Shown here piece after piece: positions 13,444 through 26,100 of a stretch of 64,000 nt of DNA. This DNA comes from Kalaharituber pfeilii. Taxonomy: Eukaryota > Ascomycota > Pezizomycetes > Pezizales > Pezizaceae. Numbering within the stretch: the stretch's first letter is position 1; every line of letters starts with the position of its first letter. Where the stretch lies: contig WHUZ01000011.1 in the NCBI GenBank assembly GCA_015179045.1, forward strand, positions 496,001 through 560,000, written 5' to 3'. The notes below the pieces were generated by a model. It saw nothing but the letters and a program-made list of their open reading frames with translations, ran no database searches and had not been told where the DNA came from. The position numbers and the translations under genes were made by a program.

Positions 13444-15751
13444 ATGAACATTGACAGTTACGGCTCTAGTAGAGGAGGGGGTATGCATGGATATGATCAA
13501 AACTTCCTCTTAGCCAACTGACCACTTGCTAACGTTCACTTTGTTGGATAGGGTCTGATAAACATGGTTACTCCTCCTCCAGAGACTATCATGTACGCTC
13601 TACCGCAATCGCAACCGACACCACTGGAAAACCGGCAACAGCTAACCAATTTCCTCAGAGTTCTGATCATCGCCGAGACAGAGACAGGGCTGATAGAGGA
13701 GATCGTGGAGACAGGAGCGGACGAGGTGAGAGAAGCAGTCGAAGTGAACGAGACCGAGGCGATAGAGACAGAGGAGATAGGGGAGATAGAGAACGGAGGG
13801 ATCGCGGTGACCGTAGCGACCGCGGCGATCGGGATAGGGATCGAGGAGAGCGTCATCGTGAACGTTCCCGATCACCAGGTGGTCACCGTTCATCCAGGAC
13901 TTCCAGGCGTGACTTCGACCATGAGAGTTCTAGATCAGATAGATACCGAGAACGTGAAGCAGACAGATTCCCCCGTCATATGGATATAGATCGAGATTAC
14001 GAACGTGAGCGAGCCAGGGATAGGGACCGTGAACGTTCATCGAGATACGACGACAGAAGGGACTCTATCGGCCGCAAGCGCAGTGCTACTCCGCCAGTGA
14101 AGAAACGAGAACCAACCCCGGATTTGACTGAAGTTGTACCGATCGATCAGCGAAAACGAAGACTGACCATGTGGGACATCAAGCCACAGGGTTATGAGAA
14201 TGTTACAGCTGAACAGGCCAAACTATCCGGTATGTATCTTTCTTTACCACCTTTATCACACACTCTACTAGATGAAAGCCGTTGGCATTAGTGTGTACAG
14301 CGCCGGAGTCTTCCATCTTCGAATTGCTGAAGGAAACTTATATTCGTGCCGAGATAAGATTCTTGCCTATTACCAAACATCTTCTGTTGCAAACTTTACA
14401 GCAGGAGGTGCATGGATGGCTAGAGACATTTACTATACACTTACAGGACTTTTTTCAATTATATGGGTGTTGTCATACTAACTGTTCAATAAAGGCATGT
14501 TTCCATTACCAGGAGCTCCCCGCCAAACTCCAATGGATCCCACTCGCTTACAGGCTTTCATGAACCAAGGACCTACTAACGCTGCTACAATCACTGCACT
14601 AAAGCCCACTAACTCCCGACAAGCTAAACGTCTCATACTCTATAACATTCCCCCAGATGCCACAGAAGAAGGACTTCTCTCATTCTTCAATTCTTCTTTC
14701 AGCAACCTGAATGTTATAACGAACGTAGACCCTGTAACAAATGTCCAGTTCAGTGTCAATCGGAGGCTTGGATTGGTTGAATTCAAAAGCTCGGAAGATA
14801 CAACAGTGGCATTAGCATTCTCTGGGTTTGAGTACAATGGGCATCCAGTGGAAATGAGGAGGCCAAAAGATTATATTGTCCCACTTGTTGCTGACACCCA
14901 TCATCGCCATGATCAACAGAATGGAAATCCGATCTCCCCAATGGTTCCAGATACTCCAAATAAAATAGCTATCGCCAACATTCCTTTGTATCTTGGTGAC
15001 GAAGAAGTTATTGAGCTTCTCAAGTCATTTGGCGACCTCAAAGCATTTGTTCTAGCAAAGGACAATGACCATGATGAATCTAAGGTAAGCATTTTTTTTG
15101 GCATTTTTCCGCAAATCGAACACTTTTCTTACATCTACACCCTAGGGTATTGCTTTCTGTGAATACCTTGACCCCTCCACAACAGAGATAGCAGTAGAGG
15201 GCCTTAATGGTATGGAACTTGGAGACAAGCTTCTCCGTGTGCAGCTCGCCAGTGTCGGTATGAAACAGGCTCCTGGCGTAGAACTTGGCGTGAACGCGAT
15301 GGCAATGATGGCGGGTACTACTTCATCAGAGCTGGAACAGGGCAGAGTCTTACAGCTATTAAACATGGTAACAACGGATGAATTGATGGACCATGAAGAA
15401 TATGAAGGTAAGAATACCCTGGAGAAGCCACTTCAACTACAATCGCTAACAGAGTGCTTCATCTATAGAAATCAAGGAAGATATTCGTGAAGAGTGCGAA
15501 AAATTTGGACAAGTTATTGACATGAATATACCCCGCCCTACTGGCGGGAGCAGGCAATCAGCTGGATTAGGGAAGGTAAGATGGTTGCTCATTTTTTCAA
15601 ATCTCACATCTAGCTAAACGGACTTCTCACACAGATTTACGTACGCTTCGAAGCACCGGAGTCTGCAACAAAGGCCCTCCGCGCCCTTGCAGGGCGAAAG
15701 TTCGCAGACAGGACAGTGGTAGTTACTTACTTTCCAGAGGTAGACCCTTAG
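13444..15751 (+). CDS. U2 snRNP auxiliary factor large subunit (U2AF65/Prp2)
   Basis: Recognises the polypyrimidine tract and helps U2 snRNP bind the branch site in early spliceosome assembly in the nucleus. Six exons by eye: 13444-13480, 13552-14229, 14495-15084, 15146-15407, 15469-15575, 15635-15751, giving 596 residues. An RS-like domain of repeated Arg-Asp/Arg-Glu/Arg-Ser dipeptides covers about residues 45-175. The U2AF35-binding motif follows with its key tryptophan at about residue 220 (MWDIKPQGYENVT). RRM1 begins KRLILYNIP at about 283 and RRM2 begins NKIAIANIP at about 392. The C-terminal UHM, about 500-596, has the RxF loop (GRKFADRTVV). The 37-nt first exon encodes only MNIDSYGSSRGG plus one base. 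The RS frame is not the longest frame here, so automatic callers may pick the wrong one. Confidence 0.93.
14230..14494 (+). other. Long intron (265 nt) inside the U2AF gene
   Basis: Donor GTATGT follows LSG, there is a TACTAAC branch site near 14478-14484, and acceptor AAAG precedes GMFPLPGAP. It is about four times longer than the other introns of this gene and splits the U2AF35-binding region from RRM1. Confidence 0.75.
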
Positions 15752-18070
15752 ATCCTCCAATTACTTAAAAACACAACTAACCTTTCAGTAGGAAAACTAC
15801 GAAGTTGGGGCCTTCTAAATATCCATAAATAATACAGGGTACAGGGAACCGGAATACTGAATGATGATGCATACCAAGCACAGCCTAGCACAAGACTCCC
15901 ACAAATTAGGAGAAAGGAGCCCAGATAAAATCTGTACAATACTCCTACTACTTACGTCTTAACTTAGCGCGTTTCTTCGTTTCCTTCATCAGAATTCCGT
16001 TATTGTTACTTGGACCTGTGTCTCTGTGTGTATATGTTAACCTAGTACTACCGTGACGAGAGAAGTCAAGCCTAGTATTGTATCACATACTTACTACTCA
16101 CTATTCAAAGTTGTACTTGCTTAGCAGAGGAAGGATCATTGCGGCAGAACTAAATAAGCAAGGTGCAAGTTTGGTTTTAACGTAACAGAAGATTGTAACT
16201 TCATCTAGGAACATTGGATATTGCAGATTGTTATGTTGCAGATAACCTGAAATCAGATTCAGATTACTAGTTTTTGGGCCTGATTCTCCACAAAGATGTA
16301 CAATGCGCGCTTCTATCTACTTGAAATCAGTAGTTATGGAAAATTTTTAAGTTTTTTGTTGAGGGTACGTTAGCTAGATTGGATATCGTTTTGAATCATT
16401 GGGGTCCTTGCCAACCAGACTTTACCAGCCTTTGATCGTGATGTATGTTACCCTGAGATGTTGCCAATAAGCAATTGATATGAGCGTAGCATATCATGCG
16501 AATATAAATCAGAAAGCCCACTCACACTTCGAGACCCTCCGCCCGAAGATAACTTCTCTAATGATATGTATCACCGGTCAGGGATCTCAAGATTATCATG
16601 TGGTATTCTCCATTTTTCTTGACACATCTTGTACCACAACCAAGACACTTTCATTACCGACGTTATGTATTTTGCAAACCACTGTGAGGTATGCGAGGAG
16701 AAGGCAAGACGTTGACCACAAAAGCAAAAGGTAATGTCACAAGCACTATACATCAACATAGTTTCATCCGTCTGAGCCGAACATAATCTCGGTTATCTCA
16801 TTTCTTATTTCTTTTTTTTTTTTTTTCGCTCCATGTGAACTCTTCCATCACAATCGTGGTTTATTGTAAGATTGTTGCTTTATTCATTGAGTAGGCACGG
16901 CTGGGGTCAGTCTGTAGCGTTAGGGCATTTCCTGGCCATCCTTTGTTTGATCTCCAATTTGTTTTGAGTTTTGTGTTTTCAATTCGGTATCACGATGGTC
17001 TTCCATGCTTGTTATCCCCAAACTCTCACCCCTTAAACATATGCGGGGGAGCTTTTTTATATCTATTTATTAATATTATTATTATTTGGATTTTGAGTAG
17101 TGCCACCACCAGGGATCTTTGGGTTAATACATGTGCCGCTTTTAGATGGAAAAGGATACTAAATCATTGTTCTATGAGAGTTTGGGCACGACACTAAATT
17201 GCTGTATTGGATGACTTCCCGTAGGCGCAGATTCACGGATTCACAAGCTTATGATATCACTGCTCGATCGCCCGGAAAAATTTCAAACCCCCGTCCAGAT
17301 TCACAGATATTTTTCACAGATATTTTTCACAGACGAACAAAAGGGGTTAGGCACCGTAGAATTAAAACTGCGTATCCTGTAGTTTGCATATCTAACCTCA
17401 ACACGAAAATAGTAAATATGTCAACCCCCATAAATCTACACCGAAATACGCGTCTACGCTAAAATATCTCCACTCATACAGATGATGAGTTAGAAGAAGC
17501 TTTTTTTATTGATTATTTGCTTAAGTTTATTGGGTCTTCAAATTAAGCAACAACGATGAAGGCAATTTTATTGACTCAAGCAGCATTACAGCAAAATCGA
17601 CGTCGCACTCCCTGGCAATGCTTTATCGCCATTCAGGAGTGCTAAAAAGTTGTAGTTGTGTGAGCGATAGGTGTAGGTAACTTTGCATGGAATAATGGGT
17701 GCATAAAGTACTTGCCTTTGTAGTGGCGCTTGGTTGAGAATCTGGGAGTCGGAGAATTTTATTTTGTGGGGAATTGGGGTCTGGCACAGAATTTGGACTA
17801 GGAATCTGGGTCGCGCCCACAGGAAGTCATCCATTAGTTCATAAATGAAATATTTATACTGTATACTTTCTCATTTGGTAACAATATGACAACCTTATTA
17901 TACGTTATTCACCTGGTGTAGGGACTGATTTTTGTCAGCATTACTCACACAATCTATTTTTCTCTTCAAAATGCTGGACCTTCGAGGTTCATCCATTATG
18001 CGCTTATCCCATCTTCGGCTTTTTCTCCGTCGGAACTCCAGATAGTCTTGTTTTGCTTCCTGGCTGATTG
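15752..18070. other. Gene-free AT-rich region
   Basis: 3' flank of the U2AF gene followed by non-coding AT-rich DNA with a T-run near 16810. No gene, RNA or repeat family was identified. Open frames of 60-87 codons lack coding character. Confidence 0.4.
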
Positions 18071-18700
18071 TACAGTCAGACCTTGCTATAACGAACACGT
18101 AAAATTTGGCCCTTTCTTTTCGTTATAGCAAGGTTTTCGTTATAGAAAATTGTGACAAATTAGTCATGCAACCTTGGTAGCTGAGTTCGGACTCCTCAAC
18201 AGCTACTGCAGCAAATTTCGTATTGACTTTACTAGCATAGGAAATAACCAAATCAAGAAATATTCGAGACTATAAAATAAAGCATAAGTGAAGCTTGACT
18301 AGCACTCAATAATTAGAACAGTCAAGATGTCAACAACTACTAACAAGCAGCAAGCAGCATGTAGATTTGAAAAGCATCAGATATGCAAGAAAGATTAGAG
18401 CTGAAACATCTAAAGTATACCATTGTCTTAATAGTATAAAATTCGTATAAACATTTAGGCTTTGCTATTCGTCGCAGGCAAGGATATAAGAGTAGCTTAG
18501 TGGATCGCCAGGGGAATTTCTATAGATTTCATTTGCCACTTTTCATTATAGCAAGAACAATTTGTATGTAGATAGAAATAACTTCCTCTAAATCTTTTTT
18601 TGTTTCGTTATTTGGTGGTATTTCGTTATAGCAAGGGCAGAATAGGTGGAGAGGGAAATCGCCGAGGGCAGTGTGTTCGTAATCGCAAGGTCTGACTGTA
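18071..18700. mobile_element. Pogo-like MITE, copy A1
   Basis: A non-coding element of about 630 bp bounded by inverted repeats: CAGTCAGACCTTGC at the left and GCAAGGTCTGACTG at the right, each flanked by TA. The motif TATAGCAAGG recurs in subterminal positions in both orientations. TIRs starting CAG and a TA target duplication are typical of Tc1/mariner-pogo (Fot1-like) elements. No transposase frame is present, so it is non-autonomous. Confidence 0.8.
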
Positions 18701-18845
18701 TTAGATTGTTTGTTTTCTCCGGGTTCCATGTACCGTCGCTCCTTGCCATTTCTCCCTGTTTCATCTGAAAATGGTAGGTGGTGAGCTACACGTTTTATAT
18801 CAAGCTACTCGCGTTTCATAGATGAACAAGTAGTACATATGAAGA

Positions 18846-19858
18846 TACAGTCCGCCCTTGCTATAATGAATACGCCCTTTGTTTTCACTATAGCAAGGTT
18901 TTCAGGATAGAAAACTGTGGCAAATTAGTCATATAGTCTTGGCAGCTGAGTTCGGAGTCTTCAATACTAATTGACCTGTCTTGACTTACTAGTAATGGAA
19001 TAGCTACATGAAGAAATCAATTTGAATGGGACAGTGGTGGTAGTGGGAGAAGAATATAAATTAGAAGTAAATTAGGAGTCGATTGAGATTCATAGGACGC
19101 CAACAGTGATGATGTCTACTAGCAAACGGTGAGCATTCATACCAACAACATACCCGGAAGGAACAGACCCTCACAACTTGGTTTAAACCAACTCTAGCAC
19201 TTAGTGACATAGTAGTGTTGCTGTTTGCTGGGCTGCTCGGGAATTACTGGTGCGCAGGAGGCAAGACAGTGGCAGGGGGGTTTCAATGGATATCATCAGC
19301 TACTTTTCATTATAGCAAGAACAATTTGTTTGTAGATAAAAATAACTTCCTAGAGTATTTTTTTCATTACACTATTTGGTGCGATTTCATTAGCGGTATT
19401 CAGATTAGACTGTCCTCATATAAAATGGAATCCGGCGGACAAACCAGTTTATCCGGTCTGTAGTCTGAGTACCCTCTTGTGAAAATCGGATTTTTTGTCA
19501 AATCGGAAACTTGGTTTTAGGTCCAAAAATCCACCGGAATTTATGCACACCAGGTCCTGAATATTGCATATATATGCAGTTGTCGCAAAAATCCGACCGG
19601 ATTTTTTCTGCAAAAATAAACCGGCTTAACTGGTTTATAACATGAAAATACCAGATAAAATTTTGTATGGAGATGACCGGATTTTCCGGACTTAATAAAA
19701 TTCTGAAATCCGGAAAATCTGGCCAGATTTTTCTAATCTGAATACCGCTATTATAGCAAGGTCAAATTGCATGAGAATGGAAAATTCAAGAGCATGGTGT
19801 ATTCATAATAGCAAGGTTTTCACTATAGCGAGGTTCATTATAGCAAGGTCGGACTGTA
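18846..19858. mobile_element. Pogo-like MITE, copy A2, with nested insertion
   Basis: Starts TACAGTCCGCCCTTGC and ends GCAAGGTCGGACTGTA, with TA at both edges. The left 120 bp and the right arm match copy A1, including the shared segments CAAATTAGTCAT and GCTGAGTTCGGA. It is interrupted by a 358-bp element of a different family at 19393-19748. Removing that element and one TA rejoins CATTATAGCAAGG, which shows the order of insertion. Confidence 0.8.
19391..19750. mobile_element. MITE family B, copy 1 (nested in A2)
   Basis: Inverted repeats GCGGTATTCAGATTAGA at the left and TCTAATCTGAATACCGC at the right, flanked by TA on both sides. The interior is rich in CCGGATTTT and AACCGG-like blocks and has no coding frame. 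It is family-defining because the target site is reconstructable. Confidence 0.82.
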
Positions 19859-19914
19859 ACCATCATGAGGCACAGCCACTACCCATAACTTTCGGGGGGT
19901 CTTCATATAGTATC

Positions 19915-20295
19915 AAGCGGCACATTCAGATTAGAAAGATCTGGCCAGATTTTCCGGATTTCAAAATTTTATCAAGTCCGGAAAATCCGGCCATCTCCGT
20001 ACAAAATTTTATTTTTTCAAGGTCTAAACTGGTTAAACCAGTTTATTTTCATGTGTTTTCGCGAAATAAAATTTTTGGGACAACTGCATATGGTGTTGCA
20101 TATGTGGTGCATATTGCGGATCTAGATGCAGTATTCAAGGCTTGGTGTGCATATATTCAGGTGCGTTTTTGGACCTAAAACCGGTTTCGGATTTGACCCA
20201 AAAATCCGATTGTCATACGAGAAGACTCAGAGTACAGACCGGATAAACTGCCAGATTTCATTTTCTATGGAGAAGGTCTAAGCTGAATACCACTA
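19915..20295. mobile_element. MITE family B, copy 2
   Basis: Starts AGCGGCACATTCAGATTAGA and ends GCTGAATACCACTA. It carries the same interior blocks as copy 1 (TCCGGCCA, CTGGTTAAACCAG, AAAACCGG) but in the opposite orientation. The ends are diverged, so it is older than copy 1. No coding frame. Confidence 0.72.
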
Positions 20296-20369
20296 ATGTA
20301 TACTATGGTAGCTTACAAGTGACTACAACTGTTAGTCTCGTAACTAGATTATACAAATGTAAGAATGTT

Positions 20370-20538
20370 GGCAGTATTCAGATTAGACCGTCTCCATAGA
20401 AAATGAAATCCGGCAGACGAACTAGGCACGAGACTACAGACAAACCAGTTTATACCTTTAAAAATGCCAGACAAGGGACTTGATAAAATTTTGAAATTTG
20501 GAGAATCCGGCCAGATTTTTCTAATCTGAATACCGCTA
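20370..20538. mobile_element. MITE family B, copy 3 (internally deleted)
   Basis: Both ends are present (GCAGTATTCAGATTAGAC and TCTAATCTGAATACCGC followed by TA), but only about 170 bp remain, so most of the interior is lost. Confidence 0.72.
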
Positions 20539-22821
20539 TTGCATAGGAGATGCTATCATATTAATTTGACTTATCCGCGCAAATTGACAGTGCTATAGAG
20601 GAGGGCACACCTTCGCTTTGGTCTTTTGTTGACTCCCTCACATAGATCTCTAGCTGTCTTCCCTTAGCACTTCTTGTAATTATATCATATGCCCACATGC
20701 TAATGAATTAAAGGGGTATCATCACAATCTAGCTCCAGATTACAATTCATTTTTCCAAGCTTTTGTGAATGTTATCTTCAGGTCACATTGCATTGAGTCA
20801 TTAACCTCTTTTCATCTTTCTATAAATCCTCGCAAATAAGCAACCGACGATTTAACTAGAGCGATGTTGTCTCATTAAGGCTGTGGAGACTCGACGCAAT
20901 TGCCCCGATTGTGGTGAGTTAAAGCCTCGAGTCAGAGTAGAGCGAGCCAACACGAGCCGCAAAGGTGATATAAGAACAGTGACCCGTAAAAAGTCTTGGG
21001 GATTAGGCTTGCATGATACACTTACCCCAATATTGCCTAATCCCCAAGACTTTTTAGGGTCACTGTATGTTGTCTGGTGACATTATTACTCGAAATCCCA
21101 TTGCACTGTTTCTAGTGGATGGTTTAATGAGATATGTGTGATGATAACGCGGTACTAGGCGCTGCAATATCCGTTGTTCACAAGGCATGCAAGCCACCAA
21201 CTGGTTATGTATGTTACGCTTTGCCCGGAGTGGTGTAACCACAATATGGGGTGCATCTGTTTTTGTATCGTGATGTGGGCTGTCCTAGGTACGAGAACAG
21301 GCTTTGTCTGATTAGGTCAGGTATTTATATACATAATTTGTTCGCTCCGTTTAGCTTCCACACAGTTTGATGCCGCTTTTTTCCCCTTCAAACAACCAGT
21401 CGGCTGTCTCTGCCAAGCAGAGCAGTGGTGTGTGCGAACGCTTTCCCTCGCAAAGGCCAGGATGAACGAGTGTAGAGACACACGGCATGTACCGGCAGCG
21501 GGCAGCCAGGTAGATTCCTCTGGCGTAATCCCTAGTCACCCCACCTTTGCACTTTACCAAACATATTTGCCGGTACCTAGCATACCCCAAGGCTGGGTTT
21601 ATTTACTGTGAAAGTGGAAATCTTGAGCTGTCTAGGACTGCTGGCAAGGGGCCCTGGTCGATCATGTAGAAGATCATGATCGATTGAGGTTTCATATGCT
21701 GGCAGCTAGATTGCCCTATCTATTACAATTCATAGAAATTCCATAAAACTACGATTCTAGGTAGTGTGGATTCTAGGTATGTTTCTCATCATGAAGCCTT
21801 GAATGGTTCGGCTGCTGATGCTATTGCGGATCAGCGTTAGGCTCTTTAGTGGGACACTGTACTCGGTGCGTTCCGCTCTCGTGCCTTATTCTGGCCAGGC
21901 TGGGGTCGATACTAGAGCCCTTGGAGTCGCAAGACAGCGCACCCCATTGCGAAGCACAACTCAAGCAGAAATGCTCAATTCTAAATTCTAAAAAAAGTTC
22001 GGATACTCAAATATCCACTCATGCGGTTTACTATCTTTCTTGATCTTTTTGTGAATTGTTCGTGATGTACTGTACTAGTACCGAAAAATGGTGCAGGGAT
22101 GCGCTCAGCTGCTTGCTTCGCGACCCTAAGGGCCAGCGCCGCAAGCTAAAATAGCCCTTGCCAAGCCAGGATTTTCGAGCGGCAGGATCCTCCGACTGAT
22201 ATTATGCACTGCTCACCTACCGTCCATATCGGACTCCCCAGTTGCAGGAGGAAGAACAACGATGCAAGATGTTAAATACTCTACATGTATATAGAGATAC
22301 TTAAGCACGGTTTAAGGAACAATTGTGTGGTAAGAGGAACTATTTATAAGTGCTTTGTGCCTCTAGATTGTCCCGACAACGTTCCGGCTTCAAATCACAA
22401 CCTTCCGGATCAAGACTTGCGAGGATTTTAACGACATCTGCGCAGAGGAAGCTCCTTCTCGTTCACCAGATAGCAAAACGCTGGAAGCCGTGGGGCACTT
22501 CCGCCAGCAAGCTCATTCATATATCTACCAGTACTTACGTAGGTATTAGACGCATGACATAGATCCAACAATTCAACAATTGACAGGCAAGCTATAATCC
22601 TCCAGCCGCCGTCCCATGTAAGAGCAAGGTGCCCCACTATAAGCACCGTAGGTCTCCATTATCATGGCAAGATTAGCCAAGCAGACTAGGCAAGGTGACA
22701 GCTGAGTATATGCAGCGCTAGCGCGGACTCATGCCTTGTACCTACTTCCTGATCAGGAAGTATATAGAGGAATTCTAAATCGCTGGCAAATGTCACACAA
22801 CTGCAAGAATACCTCTTACAG
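20539..22821. other. Gene-free region with scattered repeats
   Basis: No gene recognised. It contains the fold-back element at 20976-21067 and a TACGAGAACAG motif near 21291 that matches the ends of the fold-back element at about 59.9 kb. Short open frames have no family features. Confidence 0.4.
20976..21067. mobile_element. Fold-back mini-element C, copy 1
   Basis: A 92-bp near-perfect hairpin. The left arm starts ACAGTGACCCGTAAAAAG and the right arm is its complement, ending CTTTTTAGGGTCACTGTA. The arms are about 33 bp around a 26-bp loop. No coding capacity. A second copy lies at about 37.7 kb. Confidence 0.8.
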
Positions 22822-23121
22822 TAGCAGTATTTAGATTAGAAAAATCTGGCCATCTCCATACAAATTTTGATCTGGTTTTTTCAAGGTATAAGCTGGTTAA
22901 ACCAGTTTATTCCGCGTTTTTTCGCAAAATAAATGCGGTCGGATTTTGCAACAACTGCATAAATATGATGCATATTGCGGGCCTCAATGCAGTAACCGGG
23001 TCTTGTTATGCATAAATTCCGGTGGATTTTTTGGACCCAAAACCGGTTTCGAATTTGACAAAAAATCTGGTTTGTCTGCCCGATTTCATATTATGGAGAC
23101 AGTCTAATCGGAATACCGCTA
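22822..23121. mobile_element. MITE family B, copy 4
   Basis: Bounded by TAGCAGTATTTAGATTAGA and TCTAATCGGAATACCGCTA. The interior matches the other copies (TCTGGCCATCTCCATACAAA, CTGGTTAAACCAGTTTAT). About 300 bp, non-coding. Confidence 0.75.
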
Positions 23122-26100
23122 GTAAAATACACGACGAAAATTTTCCTAAGCACCCAAGTGCAACGGTCCAGATTTAAGAATATGGACCCGTGGCCGTTGG
23201 ATCTAATGGCAGGGTCCGGTTGCACAGTGGGGGCGATGTCCGGGCGGGATGTGTCTCCGGGCACCTGTTCGCATCTCCTAGTGGGTACAGTTAAATCAAG
23301 TGGCGTCCCCCCTCACGTCGTTGCCAGTCCTCTGTATGATATGCATTGCCCAATATGCTAATAGTGTCACGAACCATTGCTGCCTGGAGACAGTTCTTAG
23401 TTTCCAACGCCGTCTTTGAGTCACCTTCGTTCCCTCCCAAATCTCAAGGCAGCGTACTTCTTCCATGTGCCTCAGTGCTAGAGGGAATCATGGTGCTGTT
23501 CCTCTGGCACTTCTTTCTCCACCGACAGGCTTTCACCCGAAGGGATTTTAATCAACACACAGGGGGGTAAATCCCCTTTCGCTTCAATTTGTTCCGCTAC
23601 CCATCACTTCGCTCAACTTTTCAATAAAAAAAAATATCCTTTAAAAGACTCCTTTGACGATGAATATTTTATAATAGAACAATTAAATCCACGATCCCTT
23701 TAATATATATATATATATCTTTAATAAAAGAAAAAAAAAGATTATTATCCATCAGGCTGCCTCTCTTATTTCAGCCTCACTTCAAACAGTTCATAAAACG
23801 ATCAAGTCAATCTCTTCCAGGAGTTTGATAAACTCCAAACTTCACGTAGAATACCTTTATGGCAACTTTATCGTTCGCAGAAGCTGTGTTGGCATAAACG
23901 TTCAATGTCCTGAGAGTCGGCTTGTGGTCTGAACAAGTTAGCTAGGATATTTTTGTTGAATAGCAGCGGTTACTCCATTACACCTCTACGAATCGACGAG
24001 ACGATCAAACAATCCATCATACTAAACAGACATTCATCCACCGCTCTTTGGCCTCATCCATCCCACCGAATACTGCCGTAATTTCGCATATCACCTGAAA
24101 CTATATCGAGTCATAGCTCAGCATTTGCCAAAGCTTTTCCAGTTGTAACAAACCTATAGACAGTGCCCTCACCATTGTTATCTCTTGCATCTTTCAAATA
24201 ACAGCAAATCTGTTTTGGCCCCTGACCCAGTTCTCCTCTCTTGCCTCGACAATCAAAACAAACTTATCGTCCCCTGCTCCCGGTCAACCACTACAATTCC
24301 TCTATTCCGCCCATCACATTGTCCACTGAAAATATCTCTCTTTCCCTGCTCAGACATATCTTGCGTCCCATCTTGCTTACAGCATCGATTATTGGATCAA
24401 CCATTAAAGAACCAAGTCACTAACATTCGCTTCTTGGAAATCTGGATTGACCGTTGGATGTCCCTCGATAATTTAGTTATTCGACATGAGAATAAACCCT
24501 CTCCTTGATGACATTCACTGTCCTCTTATTGATATCCATCCCTTCCCCTAACATCCTGTCGATAGGTACTTTCCTGCTTTCATCGATTCGAAAGCCGAGT
24601 CATCTTTCTGCTTCATGAATGCTATTCCGGAATACGACTGTTCCTACTCTGACGTTTTCGATGGTATTGTCAAATGTATGTTCGAATGTAGCACAGCAGA
24701 ACCGTTGAAGCCCAAGCTTACGTGTGCTGAACAAAAAGCGGACTGGTCCTCTGGTATTCAACATGGAAAGGCGAAGAATACCAGTAGCGATGGTTCGACA
24801 TGCAGAAACTCGTGTTTGTGTAAACATTGTTATTATTTTGGAGTGCTGTCCGCCAGCCTCGAATAACCTGATCCATCTGATAGAAATAGACTCACTCGAG
24901 ACGGTGTGCTGCCAAGAAATAATAGCAAAGAGACCGTCTGCTATTCTCCTAACCGCTGCTACAGTAGTACCCCTTGGCAAGGCCATTGTCCGGTAGTTGC
25001 ATAGAACTACATTACACTTAACTGTCGTGATACCTAGCTCGGTGCATATAAACCTAGCAGTCTCAACCTGATTTTGATAATCATAACATTAACGAAGTCA
25101 CTATTAGTCGGTTGAATTAGTAAACGAAGCTCAGCTCACCTTGTTTAGGCTCACAGTTCTTCATCCCTGCAGCAAACCCTTCTTTTGCTCTTCAACTTCA
25201 TATAAACGCATCTTGAATTTCTCGGCTTTTAGATCCGAATTTCTCGGCTTTTAGATCAATCCTTTCGACCTTGCTCTCGAGCCTCTCCACCAGCAGCTGT
25301 TGATCGAAGTGCTCTCCTGCCACACCCTTTCCATCACCATCGAAATAACCAAATTTGTAACTATCCTAAAATGATTATTAGCTGCTGAGCATTCGTCAGG
25401 CACTAGCCCTTCATACGTAAGGGTTAACCGAGTTAAAGTACGTATCCCAAAGATCGTGAATGACAAAATCTTAAGCAAACCATTCTGCACTGAGTTAATG
25501 GATTCCCCAGTAGTAGGCAGGATAATAGTCCACCGAGAATAGTTGTGTTCAACTCAATGACTTTCATACGCAAGAGGAAATATGTGGACAACCTGGAAAC
25601 CCCGTCCAAAAACCTCGATAAGCATTTCGTACTACTTCCCCTGTGATTACACGTCGTCCGTCTCGCTCACGAACTGCATCACGAAATTCCCCAACACAGG
25701 TGCCACTAGCAACCGAAATGATACGTACGACCCAAGGTTCATTGTTATCGGAGATGGTACCTGTTAATTTATTAACAACTCAGCGGGTGCTTGAACTTCA
25801 CAGCGTAAAGGAGAATATACTAATTCCCAGTAACCATCTCTCTGAACATTCGTACTTATTTTCGTGCCGGAGAAGGTAATCCATAGTGGACAACAAAAAG
25901 ATCGTCCACTATAGGATAGAAATCTACATTGGCGATACCATTGCTGAGAATCCAGCCTCTGAACACGGAAATAGCAACATTCGCATCATAAATGAAGACA
26001 TCACGTCTGCCTGAACGATCGCTGTATCCGTCTGTCGTTCAATGTCGCTGTGAAATGTAACGCTATGTTAGCCTGTCAAGTGTCTTGGCTCATGGTACCC

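Noticed and set aside
20883..21080. Frame with NCPDCGELKPR, zinc-ribbon-like
   Set aside because: It has a single CxxC pair only and runs straight into the fold-back element.
24600..24986. 128-codon minus-strand frame overlapped by 83- and 90-codon plus frames
   Set aside because: No family signature or splice extension; frames on both strands over the same bases suggest chance openness.
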